Source: DASYLJ01 sp964432595 (lineage in GTDB: Bacteria > Desulfobacterota > Binatia > DP-6). Taken from it: DNA of 64,000 nt. The stretch is taken from the NCBI GenBank assembly GCA_964432595.1, contig CAYSOF010000015.1:1-64000 (forward strand), written 5' to 3'. A program made the translations under genes and the position numbers. Position 1 is the stretch's first letter. Every line of letters begins with the position of its first letter. Under the pieces are notes generated by a model. The model was not told the origin of the DNA. It saw nothing but the letters and a program-made list of their open reading frames with translations, and ran no database searches. This document shows, one piece after another, positions 8,731 to 17,568 of this stretch.

Positions 8731-9111
8731 TCAAGACTGCAGCGGCTCGCGCAGGCGGAACCAGATCGCACGCGGCACGCCGCACGACGTGCAGTCGAGC
8801 CGCGCGACGCGCAGCCGCTCGCCGTCGACCGTCTCCTGCGCGTGCTCGCGCAGCGCGAGCGTCGCCTCGCAGAGCGGACACGGCGTCCGCGTGGCGATGG
8901 GCTCGACCTGCGCCACGGATTCGATCTCGACGGGGCGATCGGGCGCGCCGCCGGGCTGCAGGCGCGCGAGACGCTCGAGGTCGTCGACGAGCTTGGCGTG
9001 CGCGCGAGCGCGCGCACGGCGGGCGGGACGCGACGAGCGGGGCACGCTCGTGGGGTGCCACGGCGTGCGCCGGCGGGCAAGTCGCACCGCCGGCGCCGCC
9101 GCGAGGATCAC
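8731..9111 (-). CDS. Hypothetical protein with a CxxC...CxxC zinc-ribbon-like end
   Basis: The 126-residue product starts at a GTG that overlaps the stop of the upstream secreted-protein gene (GTGA), which supports translation from here. The first 40 residues are Arg-rich. The C-terminal half holds two cysteine pairs, TPCPLCEATL and LDCTSCGVPRAIW, resembling a small zinc ribbon. I recognise no named family. The Arg-rich start is compositionally poor, so the folded part may begin near HAKLVDDLERL. Function unknown. Confidence 0.6.
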   Translation of the reverse strand: MILAAAPAVRLARRRTPWHPTSVPRSSRPARRARARAHAKLVDDLERLARLQPGGAPDRPVEIESVAQVEPIATRTPCPLCEATLALREHAQETVDGERLRVARLDCTSCGVPRAIWFRLREPLQS

Positions 9112-9635
9112 TGCACGACGATCGGCAGGTCGAACTTGCCGGCCGTGAACGTCGCTGGGCCGCTGACGCCGGATCCCGGCGCCATCGAGCCCTCGAACGT
9201 CCCGGCGATGCGGACGCCGTCGTACTTCGTGATCGTGATGGTGAGCCCGCCCTCCGTGTCCACCCAGGACTTGGGAGCGCCGGACGGGATGCCCTTATAC
9301 GTGTTGTCGCTGTACATCCCTCCGGGCACGCTCGCGATCGCGATCGGCAGGACCGCCGTCGCGAGGTCGAGCTGCGCGGTGAACGAGAGCGACTTGATGC
9401 TGACGCTGCGGCGGCCGCCCTTCTGGGACCCTCCGCCGATGATCAGGAGGTTGGTCAGACCCTGATACGTCGCGATCGGCGGCGTACGCTTCGAGGTCTT
9501 GAACTTCTTGCCGTCGACGAAGGCCTGGAGGACGGCCTTCTTGCCCTTGGCGTGGGCCACCTCACTCGTCGTCCCGCCCATCACCAGGCCGGCGGCGAGC
9601 AGAGACACCAACGCGAAACGCTGCATGACTGTCAC
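9108..9635 (-). CDS. Secreted protein of unknown function
   Basis: A signal peptide (QRFALVSLLAAGLVMGG, cleavage near AHA-KGKK) precedes a beta-rich soluble domain of about 140 residues with GTFEG and LTNLLIIGGG phrases. I chose GTG 9635 because AGGAGA at 9645-9650 lies 9 nt upstream of it; the ATG 9 nt further in would be 18 nt from that site. The ending GVRIAGTFEGSMAP...ITAGKFDLPIV resembles small secreted beta-sandwich proteins found in multiple paralogues in deltaproteobacteria, but I cannot name the family. Its stop is coupled to the zinc-ribbon gene. Confidence 0.75.
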   Translation of the reverse strand: MTVMQRFALVSLLAAGLVMGGTTSEVAHAKGKKAVLQAFVDGKKFKTSKRTPPIATYQGLTNLLIIGGGSQKGGRRSVSIKSLSFTAQLDLATAVLPIAIASVPGGMYSDNTYKGIPSGAPKSWVDTEGGLTITITKYDGVRIAGTFEGSMAPGSGVSGPATFTAGKFDLPIVVQ

Positions 9636-9790
9636 GATCGAGAATCTCCTTCCGGTTTCGAGAACGTCCGGTTTCCCGTCCTCGACGCTGAGTGTCAAGG
9701 AATTTCCCGGGCCTGATGAAGGGCACGGCGCGACAGATTTCTTGGGGCTGCGCTTGAAGCCCTCCCGGTGAACGGGAATGATCCGCCGCC

Positions 9791-11293
9791 ATGCGGTGGA
9801 TGACGGGGTGGATGGGGATGCTGAGCGTGATGCTCGGCTCGATGCCGGTCGCGGCGGCGCCGTTCGCGTGGATCGTGAACCAGGGCAGCGGCTCGGTATC
9901 GCGCATCGACCTCGCGACGCATCTGAGCGTCACCACGGCCGTCGGCGAGTTTCCGTTCGGCATCGCGCCCGTCCCGGACGGCTCGCGCGCCTACGTCGGC
10001 AATGCCGGCGACGCGTCGGTGTCGTTCATCGACGCCACGACCATGACGGTGATCACGACCGTGCCGCTGGTCGACGCCCCACAGGGGCTCGCCGTCACGC
10101 CGGACGGCGCGAAGGTCTACGCCGCCCGCCTCGACGGTTTCGTGGACGTCATCGACACGACGACGGCCACCGTCCCCACCTCGATCGACCTGCGCGGCAA
10201 CGGCTCGGCGTTGCTGACGACGGTCGTGATGAACGCGGCGGGCACGCACGTCTACGTGAACAAGCTGAGCAGCCCGATCGCCAGCATCGCGGTCATCGAC
10301 ACCGCCACCGACGCGGTGGTGGCCGACGTCTTCCTCTCGGACGACGGCGGCTTTCCCTTCGCGCTGACCGTGTCGGCGGACGGCTCGCGCGTCTACCAGG
10401 CGTCGGACTATCCGCCCGGCGTCCGCGTCGTGGACGCGACCACGAACCTGCTGATCGACGAGCTGCCGCTGTCATGCGCGCCGAGCTGCTCGATGGTCCA
10501 GGGCATCGTCACCAGTCTCGACGGCAGCCTGCTCTACGTCGCGCTCGACGGCGGCATCGCCGTCATCGACACGGCGACGGGGGCGGAGCTCACGTCGATC
10601 CCGCTCGCGAGCAATCCGTCCGGGCTCGACATCACGCCCGACGGCACGCGCATCTACGGCGTCGCGTCGTCGGGCCACATTCCGATCGTCGACACGGCCA
10701 CGAACACGTCGATCGGCACGCTGCTCGCCGTCGGGACCTTCCCGACCGGCTTCGGCCGGTTCATCGTCCCGGGCGTCGCAGGGACGACCACCACCTCGTC
10801 GAGCACCACGACCTCGACCAGCACGAGCACCACCACGTCGACGGTGCCGCCGGTGCCCGTGCTCTCGACCGCCGCCCGCAGCTGTCTCACCGCGATCGCG
10901 GGCAGCTGGAAGAAGTACCCGGTGAAGATCCACAAGCTCTTCACCGGCTGCTACGACCGCGTGCTGCGCGACGTCGCGAGCGGCGCCGGCACCTCGGGCG
11001 CAGCCGCGAGCTGCATGCAGACGCTGAACCCGGCGTCGGCGAGCTCGGCGCTGGCCCGCGCCCGCTCCGCGGCCCGGGTCCAGCTGCTCGGCCGCTGCGG
11101 CGCGCTGACGCCCGCGCAGGTCGCGCAGCCGTGCAGCCCGACGGCCACGACCATCGCCGAGGTGGCCGACTGCGTGCTCGACCGTCAGGCCGAGTACGTC
11201 GCCGCGACGGTCGCCGCCCAGTACGGGGCGTCCTGCTCGATCGCCACCGCCGCGGGTTTGACGACGCTGTTCCCGACGCTGTGCGGTCCGTGA
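9791..11293 (+). CDS. Secreted YncE-like beta-propeller with Thr/Ser linker and Cys-rich C-terminal domain
   Basis: The 500-residue exported protein has a signal peptide (VMLGSMPVAAA, residues 12-23) and then about seven YVTN/YncE-type blades to about residue 325, each following the pattern DGSRAYVGNAGDASVSFID or TPDGTRIYGVASSGHIPIVD. A linker of 24 residues made almost only of Thr and Ser follows (about 331-352). The last 140 residues form a separate alpha-rich domain with about eight Cys, ending TLFPTLCGP. Propellers of this type are usually surface or periplasmic binding scaffolds; the ligand is unknown. This C-terminal domain is not the module shared by three other proteins in this window. 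Confidence 0.85.
   Translation: MRWMTGWMGMLSVMLGSMPVAAAPFAWIVNQGSGSVSRIDLATHLSVTTAVGEFPFGIAPVPDGSRAYVGNAGDASVSFIDATTMTVITTVPLVDAPQGLAVTPDGAKVYAARLDGFVDVIDTTTATVPTSIDLRGNGSALLTTVVMNAAGTHVYVNKLSSPIASIAVIDTATDAVVADVFLSDDGGFPFALTVSADGSRVYQASDYPPGVRVVDATTNLLIDELPLSCAPSCSMVQGIVTSLDGSLLYVALDGGIAVIDTATGAELTSIPLASNPSGLDITPDGTRIYGVASSGHIPIVDTATNTSIGTLLAVGTFPTGFGRFIVPGVAGTTTTSSSTTTSTSTSTTTSTVPPVPVLSTAARSCLTAIAGSWKKYPVKIHKLFTGCYDRVLRDVASGAGTSGAAASCMQTLNPASASSALARARSAARVQLLGRCGALTPAQVAQPCSPTATTIAEVADCVLDRQAEYVAATVAAQYGASCSIATAAGLTTLFPTLCGP
10784..10843 (+). repeat. Thr/Ser-codon low-complexity linker
   Basis: In-frame run of ACC/ACG/AGC/TCG codons encoding a Thr/Ser linker between the propeller and C-terminal domain. 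Similar linkers occur in three other secreted proteins of this window. Confidence 0.85.
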
Positions 11294-11395
11294 TTCCGGG
11301 CGGAGCGCCCCTGCGTTACTCTTGAAAGTCGGCGGCCATGCTTCTACGGTCCCCCGCCGGGCGACCAGCCGCCCCCGACGAAAAGGAGATACGCA

Positions 11396-12433
11396 ATGGC
11401 GATCCGCATCGGCATCAACGGCTTCGGGCGCATCGGACGGCTCTTCTATCGGGCCGCGGCCGCCCGGGGCATCGACGTGGTCGCCGTGAACGACCTGGTC
11501 CCGGCCGACAACCTCGCCTACCTGCTCAAGTACGACACCACGCACCGCCGGTTCCGTCTGAACGGCAAGCCCGTCGAGATCACCGCGACCGAGGACAGCT
11601 TCACGGTCAACGGCAAGACCACGAAGACGATGTCCGTCCGCGACCCGAAGGCCCTGCCCTGGAAGGACCTGAACGTCGACTACGTGCTCGAGTCGACGGG
11701 CCTCTTCACCGACTTCGAGGGCGCCAGCGGCCACATCGCCGGTGGCGCGAAGCGCGTCATCATCTCGGCCCCGACGAAGAGCGGCCCCGAGCAAGTGCCG
11801 ACGTTCTGCCTCGGCGTCAACGCCGACACGTACGATCCCGCGAAGCACACGGTCATCAGCAACGCGAGCTGCACGACGAACTGCCTCGCGCCGATCGCGA
11901 AGGTCATCCACGACTCGTTCGGACTCGAGGAAGGCCTGATGACGACCGTGCACGCGGCCACGGCCACGCAGCCGACGCAGGACGGTCCGAGCAAGAAGGA
12001 CTGGCGCGGCGGCCGCAACGCGTACCAGAACATCATCCCCGCGGCGACGGGCGCGGCGAAGGCCGTCACGCTGTGCATCCCGGCGCTGAAGGGCCGCCTG
12101 ACCGGCATGGCCATGCGCGTACCGACCGCCGACGTCTCCGTCGTCGACCTCACGTTCAAGACGGCCAAGGACACGAGCCTCGCCGACATCAACAAGGCCA
12201 TGCAGGCCGCGGCGAACGGCCCCATGAAGGGCATCCTCGGCTACACCGACGAGGAGATCGTCTCGAGCGACTTCATCGGCGACGACCGCTCGAGCATCTA
12301 CGACGCGGCGGCCGGCATCGAGCTCAACAAGCGCTTCTTCAAGGTCGTGTCCTGGTACGACAACGAGGTCGGCTACTCGACCCGCTGCGTGGACATGGTC
12401 GAGCTGCTCGCGTCGAAGGACGGCAAGAAGTAG
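11396..12433 (+). CDS. gap: Glyceraldehyde-3-phosphate dehydrogenase, type I
   Basis: Glycolytic enzyme converting glyceraldehyde 3-phosphate to 1,3-bisphosphoglycerate with NAD. The 345-residue length is usual. The Rossmann start INGFGRIGR is followed by VNDL, whose Asp33 favours NAD over NADP. The catalytic loop is SNASCTTNCLAP (Cys159), and the family ending SWYDNEVGYSTRCVDMVE is present. A strong AAGGAG ribosome-binding site lies 8 nt before the ATG. It stands as a single gene, without pgk or tpi alongside. Confidence 0.97.
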   Translation: MAIRIGINGFGRIGRLFYRAAAARGIDVVAVNDLVPADNLAYLLKYDTTHRRFRLNGKPVEITATEDSFTVNGKTTKTMSVRDPKALPWKDLNVDYVLESTGLFTDFEGASGHIAGGAKRVIISAPTKSGPEQVPTFCLGVNADTYDPAKHTVISNASCTTNCLAPIAKVIHDSFGLEEGLMTTVHAATATQPTQDGPSKKDWRGGRNAYQNIIPAATGAAKAVTLCIPALKGRLTGMAMRVPTADVSVVDLTFKTAKDTSLADINKAMQAAANGPMKGILGYTDEEIVSSDFIGDDRSSIYDAAAGIELNKRFFKVVSWYDNEVGYSTRCVDMVELLASKDGKK

Positions 12434-12456
12434 GGCGCGCTCACGTTCGGGGTGGT

Positions 12457-12520
12457 GGGCGGGGCCGACGCGTGCGGAGGGTGCTGCGGCTGCGCGCGCT
12501 CGGCACCCCCCGCCCCTTTT
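12457..12520 (+). terminator. Possible terminator after gap
   Basis: Outer arms GGGCGGGG (12457-12464) and CCCCGCCC (12508-12515) enclose inner arms GGGTGC (12479-12484) and GCACCC (12503-12508). The structure is followed by C and TTTT at 12517-12520. The long loop makes this only a candidate. Confidence 0.35.
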
Positions 12521-12564
12521 CCCGCAGCGCTCACCCCATGCGGCGGCCGCCTTCGGCCGACTAG

Positions 12565-14052
12565 CTAGCGCGCGTAGAGCTCGGCCATCTCCCGCAGCCT
12601 GCCGAACACGTCGGCATGCAGCTGGTGAGGGAGCAGCCGCCACGACCAATTGCCCTCGGCGCTGCCCGGCACGTTCATGCGCGCCGACGCGTCGAGGCAC
12701 AGCACGTCCTGCATCGGGATCACGACCGTGTCGGCGACGGAGCTCATCGCGGCGCGGATCACGTCCCACACGAGGTCGTGGCCGTCGCGCGCCAGGTAGC
12801 GCAGCACGTGGTGACGGACGTGCTCGGGCGCGCTGCGGAACCAGCCGAGCGTCGTGTCGTTGTCGTGCGTGCCCGTATAGACGACCGTGTGCGGGACGTA
12901 GTGATGCGGCAGGAAGCGGTCCGTCGGATCGCCGGTGAACGCGAACTGCAGCACGCGCATGCCGGGGATCCCGTGCCGTTCCCGGAGCGCTTCCACCTCG
13001 GGCGTCAGCAGGCCGAGGTCCTCGGCGATGATCGGCAGCGCGCCGAGCGCGTCACGCAGCGCCTCGATCAGCTGATCGCGCGGGCCGGGCATCCAGCGCC
13101 CGTCGACGGCCGTCGTCGCGTCGGCCGGGATCTCCCAGTAGCGGTGGAAGCCGATGAAGTGATCGACGCGCACGACGTCGACCATCGCGAGCGTCGTCCG
13201 CAGCCGCTCGATCCACCAGGCGAAGCCCTGCTCCGCCATCACGTCCCAGCGATACAGCGGGTTGCCCCACAGCTGGCCCGTCTCGCTGAAGTAGTCCGGC
13301 GGCACGCCCGCCACCACCGAGGCGCGACCGTTCTCGTCGAGGAAGAACAGCTCCGGGTGCGCCCAGACGTCGGCGCTGTCGTACGCGACGAAGATCGGCA
13401 TGTCGCCGATGATGCGGACGTCGCGCTCGCGCGCGTGACGGCGGAGCGCGGCCCACTGCCCGAAGAAGGCGAACTGCATCACCTTGTGCGTCGCGACGGC
13501 ATCCGCGAGCGTGGTGCGGGCGCGCCGGAGCGCCGCGGGCTCGCGCTGCGCGACGTCGCGCGGCCAGTCGCTCCACACGGCACCGCCGTAGTGCTCCTTC
13601 AGCGCGCGGAAGAGCGCGTAGTCCTCGAGCCACCAGCCCTGCTCGCCGCAGAACGCGTCGAACGCGGAGAGATGCGCCGGATCGGCCGTCGTGCGGAACC
13701 GGCGCGCGGCGGTCTCGAGCACGCCGACCTTCCACGGAATGACGGTGCCGAAGTCGACGCTGCCCTCGGGGAACGACGGGGCATCGCGCAGGTCGGCCGC
13801 GGTCAGCAGCCCGTCGGCGACCAGACGATCGGGGCTGACGAGCAGCGGGTTGCCGGCGAACGCCGAGAAGCACTGGTACGGCGAGTCGCCGTAGCCGGTC
13901 GGCCCGAGCGGAAGGACCTGCCAGAGGCGTTGCTTCGCGCCGGCCAGGAGATCGAGCAGGCGATGCGCCTCGTCGCCCAGGTCGCCGATGCCGTAGCGGC
14001 CGGGGAGCGAGGTCGGATGCAGGAGAATGCCGCCGGCGCGCGGGAATCGCAT
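12565..14052 (-). CDS. malQ: 4-alpha-glucanotransferase (amylomaltase)
   Basis: The 495-residue GH77 enzyme transfers alpha-1,4-glucan segments between maltodextrins. Diagnostic segments in order: AGGILLHPTSLPGRYGIGDLG at the N-terminus (the LHPTSLPG motif), DMPIFVAYDSADVWAHPELF, VVRVDHFIGFHRYWEIPA (nucleophile Asp in RVDHF), IIAEDLG (acid/base Glu) and YTGTHDNDTTLGW (third carboxylate). Length is that of the short bacterial form without extra N-terminal domains. It probably works with phosphoglucomutase in glycogen or maltodextrin turnover; no glycogen phosphorylase is in the window. Confidence 0.96.
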   Translation of the reverse strand: MRFPRAGGILLHPTSLPGRYGIGDLGDEAHRLLDLLAGAKQRLWQVLPLGPTGYGDSPYQCFSAFAGNPLLVSPDRLVADGLLTAADLRDAPSFPEGSVDFGTVIPWKVGVLETAARRFRTTADPAHLSAFDAFCGEQGWWLEDYALFRALKEHYGGAVWSDWPRDVAQREPAALRRARTTLADAVATHKVMQFAFFGQWAALRRHARERDVRIIGDMPIFVAYDSADVWAHPELFFLDENGRASVVAGVPPDYFSETGQLWGNPLYRWDVMAEQGFAWWIERLRTTLAMVDVVRVDHFIGFHRYWEIPADATTAVDGRWMPGPRDQLIEALRDALGALPIIAEDLGLLTPEVEALRERHGIPGMRVLQFAFTGDPTDRFLPHHYVPHTVVYTGTHDNDTTLGWFRSAPEHVRHHVLRYLARDGHDLVWDVIRAAMSSVADTVVIPMQDVLCLDASARMNVPGSAEGNWSWRLLPHQLHADVFGRLREMAELYAR

Positions 14053-14145
14053 CGCCGAAAAACGTTAGCACACGGCCGATGGGAGGAAAGCCGCGCGTGG
14101 GATTCCGTGGCGCGACGTGCTACCACGCGCCCACACGGAGGAACG

Positions 14146-14616
14146 ATGCGAGAACGCATGAAAGCGTTGGTGCCGGTGGTTCTGCTCGCGACCCTGCTCG
14201 CGAGCTGCTCGGGCCAGGTCGGGACGAAGACGGCGATCGGCGGACTCGGCGGCGCCGCGGCCGGCGGATTGATCGGCGCCGCGGCCGGCGGAGGCGGCGC
14301 GGGCATCGCGGCCGGCGTCATCCTCGGCGGCCTGCTCGGCGGCGCGGTGGGCAACTACCTCGACCAGCGCGATCGCCAGATGCAGCAGCAGGCGGCGTCG
14401 AAGGCGCTCGAGACGGCGCCGTCGGGATCCACCACGGCCTGGCGCAACCCGGACAGCGGCAACTCCGGGACGGTCACGCCGAAACGGACGTACCAGACGG
14501 CGTCCGGCCAGTACTGCCGCGAGTACCAGCAGACGGTGACGATCGGCGGCAAGAAGGAAAACTCCTATGGCACCGCGTGCCGTCAGCCCGACGGCTCGTG
14601 GAAGATCGTGAGCTGA
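14146..14616 (+). CDS. Glycine-zipper outer-membrane lipoprotein
   Basis: The 156-residue lipoprotein has a signal ending LLASC (Cys near residue 18), then a glycine-zipper stretch of about 50 residues (repeated GGxxxGG with Ala, residues 27-72) that would span or associate with a membrane. A soluble SH3-like C-terminal part follows, with the phrase YCREYQQTVTIGGKKE and an ending PDGSWKIVS. That last phrase is typical of Rickettsia 17-kDa surface antigen/SlyB-type proteins. A GGAGG ribosome-binding site is 4 nt before the ATG at 14146. The next gene follows after 2 nt, so the two are co-transcribed. Confidence 0.9.
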   Translation: MRERMKALVPVVLLATLLASCSGQVGTKTAIGGLGGAAAGGLIGAAAGGGGAGIAAGVILGGLLGGAVGNYLDQRDRQMQQQAASKALETAPSGSTTAWRNPDSGNSGTVTPKRTYQTASGQYCREYQQTVTIGGKKENSYGTACRQPDGSWKIVS

Positions 14617-14618
14617 TC

Positions 14619-15002
14619 ATGTCGACCATCCGACTCGTCGCAGCCCTCCTCCTCGCCACCGCCACCGTCGTCGCCGCGAAAGAGCCGGCGGCCCCGCCGG
14701 AGACGGCCGCCGCGCAGCCCTTCGACCTCACCGACCAGAACGACGACGCCGCGATCGACCGCGGCGAGTTCCACGACCGGCACGTCGAGCTCTTCTTCTT
14801 CGCCGACGTCGACAAGAACGGCAACGTGACGAACGCCGAGCTGGTGGGCATCGAGACCGACCGCTTCAACGCGGCCGACCGCGACCGCAACGGCTCGCTG
14901 TCGATGAAGGAGTACCTGAACGCGCGGGCGGCGGACTTCGACAATGCCGACACGGACCGCGACGGGTCGCTCACGCAGAGCGAGATCTCGAACGCGAAAT
15001 AG
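14619..15002 (+). CDS. Exported EF-hand calcium-binding protein
   Basis: The 127-residue protein has a Sec signal peptide (residues 1-20) and four EF-hand-like loops: DQNDDAAIDRGEF, DVDKNGNVTNAEL, DRDRNGSLSMKEY and DTDRDGSLTQSEI. Loops 2-4 have good D-x-D/N-x-N/D-G spacing; the first is degenerate (Ala at the Gly position). It is likely a periplasmic calsymin-like calcium buffer or sensor. It begins 2 nt after the glycine-zipper lipoprotein and ends 2 nt before the nitroreductase gene, making a tight three-gene transcript. Confidence 0.9.
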   Translation: MSTIRLVAALLLATATVVAAKEPAAPPETAAAQPFDLTDQNDDAAIDRGEFHDRHVELFFFADVDKNGNVTNAELVGIETDRFNAADRDRNGSLSMKEYLNARAADFDNADTDRDGSLTQSEISNAK

Positions 15003-15004
15003 CC

Positions 15005-15730
15005 ATGGCCATCCCCGAGCACGACGCCCGCCTCTTCGACGTGATGTACACGTGCCGGGCGATGCGCCGGCTCAAGCCCGACCCGGTGCCGGAGTCGGTG
15101 CTGCTCCAGCTCGTCGACGCCGCGCTGCACGGCCCCAGCGGCAGCAACGCGCAGAACTGGCGCTTCGTGATCGTCCGCGATCGCGCGCAGAAGGAGCGCA
15201 TGCGCGCGATCTGGGCGAAGACCTGGGCGTTCTACCTCGAGACGTTCGCCACCGCCGAAGCGCGGGCGGGCGAGGACGTCACGGCACGCAATCGCACCCT
15301 CGCCGCGGGCACCTGGCAGCTCGACCACTTCCTCGACATCCCGGCGTTCGTCTGCGTGTGCGTCACGCGCGACGAGGCCGTCGCCAAGGTGCTGGCGTCG
15401 CCGAGCACGCTCAGCAAGGCCACGCGCCGCTTCGGGCTCGGCGGCGCGTTCCGTCTGGCGACCAGTGGCGGGCGGACCTCGGGTCTCGCCGATGGCTCCA
15501 CCGCCTACCCCGCCGTGCAGAACCTGCTGCTCGCGGCGCGCGCGCTCGGCCTCGGTGCCGTGCTGACGACACAGCACTTCTTCGTGCCGGGCGAGTTCGA
15601 GGCCGTCCTCGGCATCCCGAAGACGGCGACGCTGGCGGCGATCGTGCCCGTCGGCTGGCCCACGGGGAAGTTCGGGCCGACCCAGCGGCCCGATCCCGCC
15701 CGCGTCACGAACTGGGATCGCTGGTCGTAG
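15005..15730 (+). CDS. Nitroreductase family protein
   Basis: This 241-residue FMN-dependent oxidoreductase belongs to the nitroreductase superfamily. It begins with the typical CRAMRRLKPDPVPESVLLQLVDAALHGPSGSNAQNWRF (FMN phosphate-contacting Arg residues and the PSGSNAQNW loop). The second half has AVQNLLLAARALGLGAVLTT, the conserved dimer/FMN helix. An actual nitro substrate cannot be inferred; many relatives act on flavin, quinone or dehalogenation substrates. It is the last gene of the lipoprotein/EF-hand transcript. Confidence 0.9.
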   Translation: MAIPEHDARLFDVMYTCRAMRRLKPDPVPESVLLQLVDAALHGPSGSNAQNWRFVIVRDRAQKERMRAIWAKTWAFYLETFATAEARAGEDVTARNRTLAAGTWQLDHFLDIPAFVCVCVTRDEAVAKVLASPSTLSKATRRFGLGGAFRLATSGGRTSGLADGSTAYPAVQNLLLAARALGLGAVLTTQHFFVPGEFEAVLGIPKTATLAAIVPVGWPTGKFGPTQRPDPARVTNWDRWS

Positions 15731-15790
15731 CGCGACCGTCAGGCCCAGCGGCGACGCGGTCGTCGTGCGAGGCCGCCTGCCCGTAGACGG

Positions 15791-16345
15791 CTACGTCGCG
15801 CGGGCCGGGACGGGATCGGTGACGGGAGCGTGGCGCTCGAGCGTGAAGAAGCTCGGCGTCGGGACGTTCCCGATGCCGAGGTCGAGGTAGCTCCAGCCGA
15901 GCAGCAGGTCGGCGCTGCCCGCGTCGAGCGCGACGATCGGATCGCGCAGGCGGGTGGTCGGATCGAGCGTCGCGTTGCCCCCGAGCCCGTAGTCGAGGAG
16001 CAGCCCACGGTCGCTGCCCGGCGGCATGCGGTAACCGTGCGGGTCGACCACGCGAAAGTGGCCGAACGTGAACGCCGACCCGCGGCGCAGCAACGGCTCG
16101 ATCGGTCCACGCAGCCCGGTCTGCCGGATGCGGACGTTCCAGCCGCGCACGAAGGGCGCATCCGGGTCGCGGTGGAACGCCTTGACGAACGTCTTCCACG
16201 CCAGGCGGTCGATGAACGCCGGCATGCCGAGGCTGACGCCGCGGTACTGCCATCCCGCGATCGCGTCCGGATCGATCGGGTGGCCGCTCGCCAGTAGGGC
16301 GCGGAGCGAACGGTTGTCGGCGTCGATCAGGTCGCCGGCGTTCAT
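15791..16345 (-). CDS. Unknown protein, coupled to upstream unknown gene
   Basis: The 184-residue protein has no signal peptide and no family I can name. It contains aromatic, Gly- and Asp-rich phrases (FTFGHFRVVDPHGYRMP, LLLDYGLGGN, DLLLGWSYLDLGIGN). Proteins reading LDYGxGGNxxLDPTxxLRDP with an LLLG.SYLDLG end occur as conserved hypotheticals in deltaproteobacteria (recollection, not a search). Its ATG overlaps the upstream stop (ATGA), so the pair is certainly co-translated and probably acts together. Frame and start are well supported; function is open. Confidence 0.75.
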   Translation of the reverse strand: MNAGDLIDADNRSLRALLASGHPIDPDAIAGWQYRGVSLGMPAFIDRLAWKTFVKAFHRDPDAPFVRGWNVRIRQTGLRGPIEPLLRRGSAFTFGHFRVVDPHGYRMPPGSDRGLLLDYGLGGNATLDPTTRLRDPIVALDAGSADLLLGWSYLDLGIGNVPTPSFFTLERHAPVTDPVPARAT

Positions 16346-17124
16346 CGGCCGGCAGCGAGGGGGGGCGCGGGCAGCAGTCCGGGCGCGAAGGTGAAGCGGC
16401 CGTTGCGCCAGGCCCGCCATGCCGCGCGCGGGGTTGCCGGCTGCAGCGCGCACCAGCGCAGGTAGGCGAGGAACGAGATGTCGGGATCGCTCGCCTGCTC
16501 CGGCGGCAGGTCGATCCCGCCCTGCACGGCACGCTCGACGACCTCGAGCAGGGTCTCGTGGTAGCGCTCGTAGACGCACAGGTTCCGCAACCAGCGCGTG
16601 CGCGGCGTGTCGCGCTCCACGACGTCGCGGGCACGGTCGCGCAGCTCCTCCAGCGCCCCCGGGTAGGCGGTGAGCATCTGCATGTCGTAGACGAACTGCA
16701 GGCCGTCGTGGTGCGTGCCGAGGAGGTGCGTCATCAGACGCTGCGGCGTGCTGAGCAGGCCCGACAGATCCCAGGGTACGACCGAACCTTCGCGGAGCAG
16801 GAACGGGAAGCGGACCCAGCGCTTCTCGAGCAGGCGGGCCCAGCGATCGTCGCGCACCGGAAAGTCGGACGTGGTGCCGATGGTGTCCGAACGGAAGAGG
16901 ATGCGGTGCCACATGCGCAGGACGCCGAGCTCGATCTGGAAGATCGTCGGCACGGGATCGACGACGCGAGCAGCGCGGATGGCGTCGAGCGCGAGCGCGA
17001 TCCGGCTCGGCCGCAGGAGCACCACGTAGGCATGCCAGGGAAAGCGCGTCGGGGCGGCCGGGGGCAGCGGAGACGAGATCGGGCTGTTGGGGACGTCGGC
17101 CATGCTGGGCTCGCGTGTTCGCAT
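16342..17124 (-). CDS. Unknown protein, first gene of a coupled pair
   Basis: The 260-residue soluble protein (or 253 from the ATG at 17103) has no signal peptide. It is helical and rich in Arg, Leu and His, with HDGLQFVYDMQMLTAYPGALEELRDRARDVV and CVYERYHETLLEVVERAVQGG. No catalytic motif is obvious, and I do not recognise the family. It is translationally coupled to the following gene by ATGA. The His and Glu clusters in the helical region (LLGTHHDGLQ, YERYHETLLE) could bind a metal, which is speculation. Confidence 0.75.
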   Translation of the reverse strand: MRTREPSMADVPNSPISSPLPPAAPTRFPWHAYVVLLRPSRIALALDAIRAARVVDPVPTIFQIELGVLRMWHRILFRSDTIGTTSDFPVRDDRWARLLEKRWVRFPFLLREGSVVPWDLSGLLSTPQRLMTHLLGTHHDGLQFVYDMQMLTAYPGALEELRDRARDVVERDTPRTRWLRNLCVYERYHETLLEVVERAVQGGIDLPPEQASDPDISFLAYLRWCALQPATPRAAWRAWRNGRFTFAPGLLPAPPLAAGR

Positions 17125-17210
17125 ACCACGGAGCAGCCCCGGCGAGGCAAGGCTGCGGGGCGCGCATCACGGACTGCGATCGCTGGTCCTGAGCGGGTCG
17201 CCCCGCGCGG

Positions 17211-17525
17211 TCACTTCCCGAGCACTTCGAACACGCTGCACTGGAGCGCAGTGGTCATCGCCCCGGTGGCGCTGTCGAACGACGGCACCGCGCAGGTGAC
17301 GTTCACCTGGGTGATGGCCCCGACGGACGTGGAGTGCATCAGTACCCCGGCTTTGCCGTGATTGACGGCGCCGCCGAGACACAGACAGGGATTCTTCTTC
17401 AGCGACAGGGGGGACGTCGGCACCGGCGCGTACTTCGCAACCGTCTTCCGGAACACTTCGAGGTCGGTGTCGGCGAGCACGGGCGTGGCGAGAGCCGTGA
17501 GGATTGCGAGCATGCGAACAAACAT
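17211..17525 (-). CDS. Small secreted protein of unknown function
   Basis: The 104-residue product has a Sec signal peptide (VRMLAILTALATPVLA) and a mature part of about 85 residues with three Cys (CLC and TALQC, plus VTC). The ATG at 17525 is chosen because GGAGGTGACC lies directly upstream; a longer in-frame reading has no such site. No family recognised. It lies 43 nt downstream of the beta-helix gene on the same strand and may share its transcript. Confidence 0.72.
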   Translation of the reverse strand: MFVRMLAILTALATPVLADTDLEVFRKTVAKYAPVPTSPLSLKKNPCLCLGGAVNHGKAGVLMHSTSVGAITQVNVTCAVPSFDSATGAMTTALQCSVFEVLGK

Positions 17526-17568
17526 GGTCACCTCCGTCGGCGACGGTAGGTGGCACGCGGGCCCGCTG

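Noticed and set aside
10472..12769. Long minus-strand frame across the propeller and gap genes
   Set aside because: Composition is of an antisense shadow; the opposite strand carries complete GAPDH motifs and a strong ribosome-binding site.
14093..14130. Inverted repeat GCGCGTGG/CCACGCGC in the malQ/lipoprotein gap, and a sigma-54-like GG...GC
   Set aside because: Short arms with a 22-nt loop, easily found by chance in GC-rich DNA; the GG to GC spacing is 8, not 10.
15731..15790. Terminator between the nitroreductase and the convergent unknown gene
   Set aside because: Only 6-bp arms with poor spacing; not supportable.
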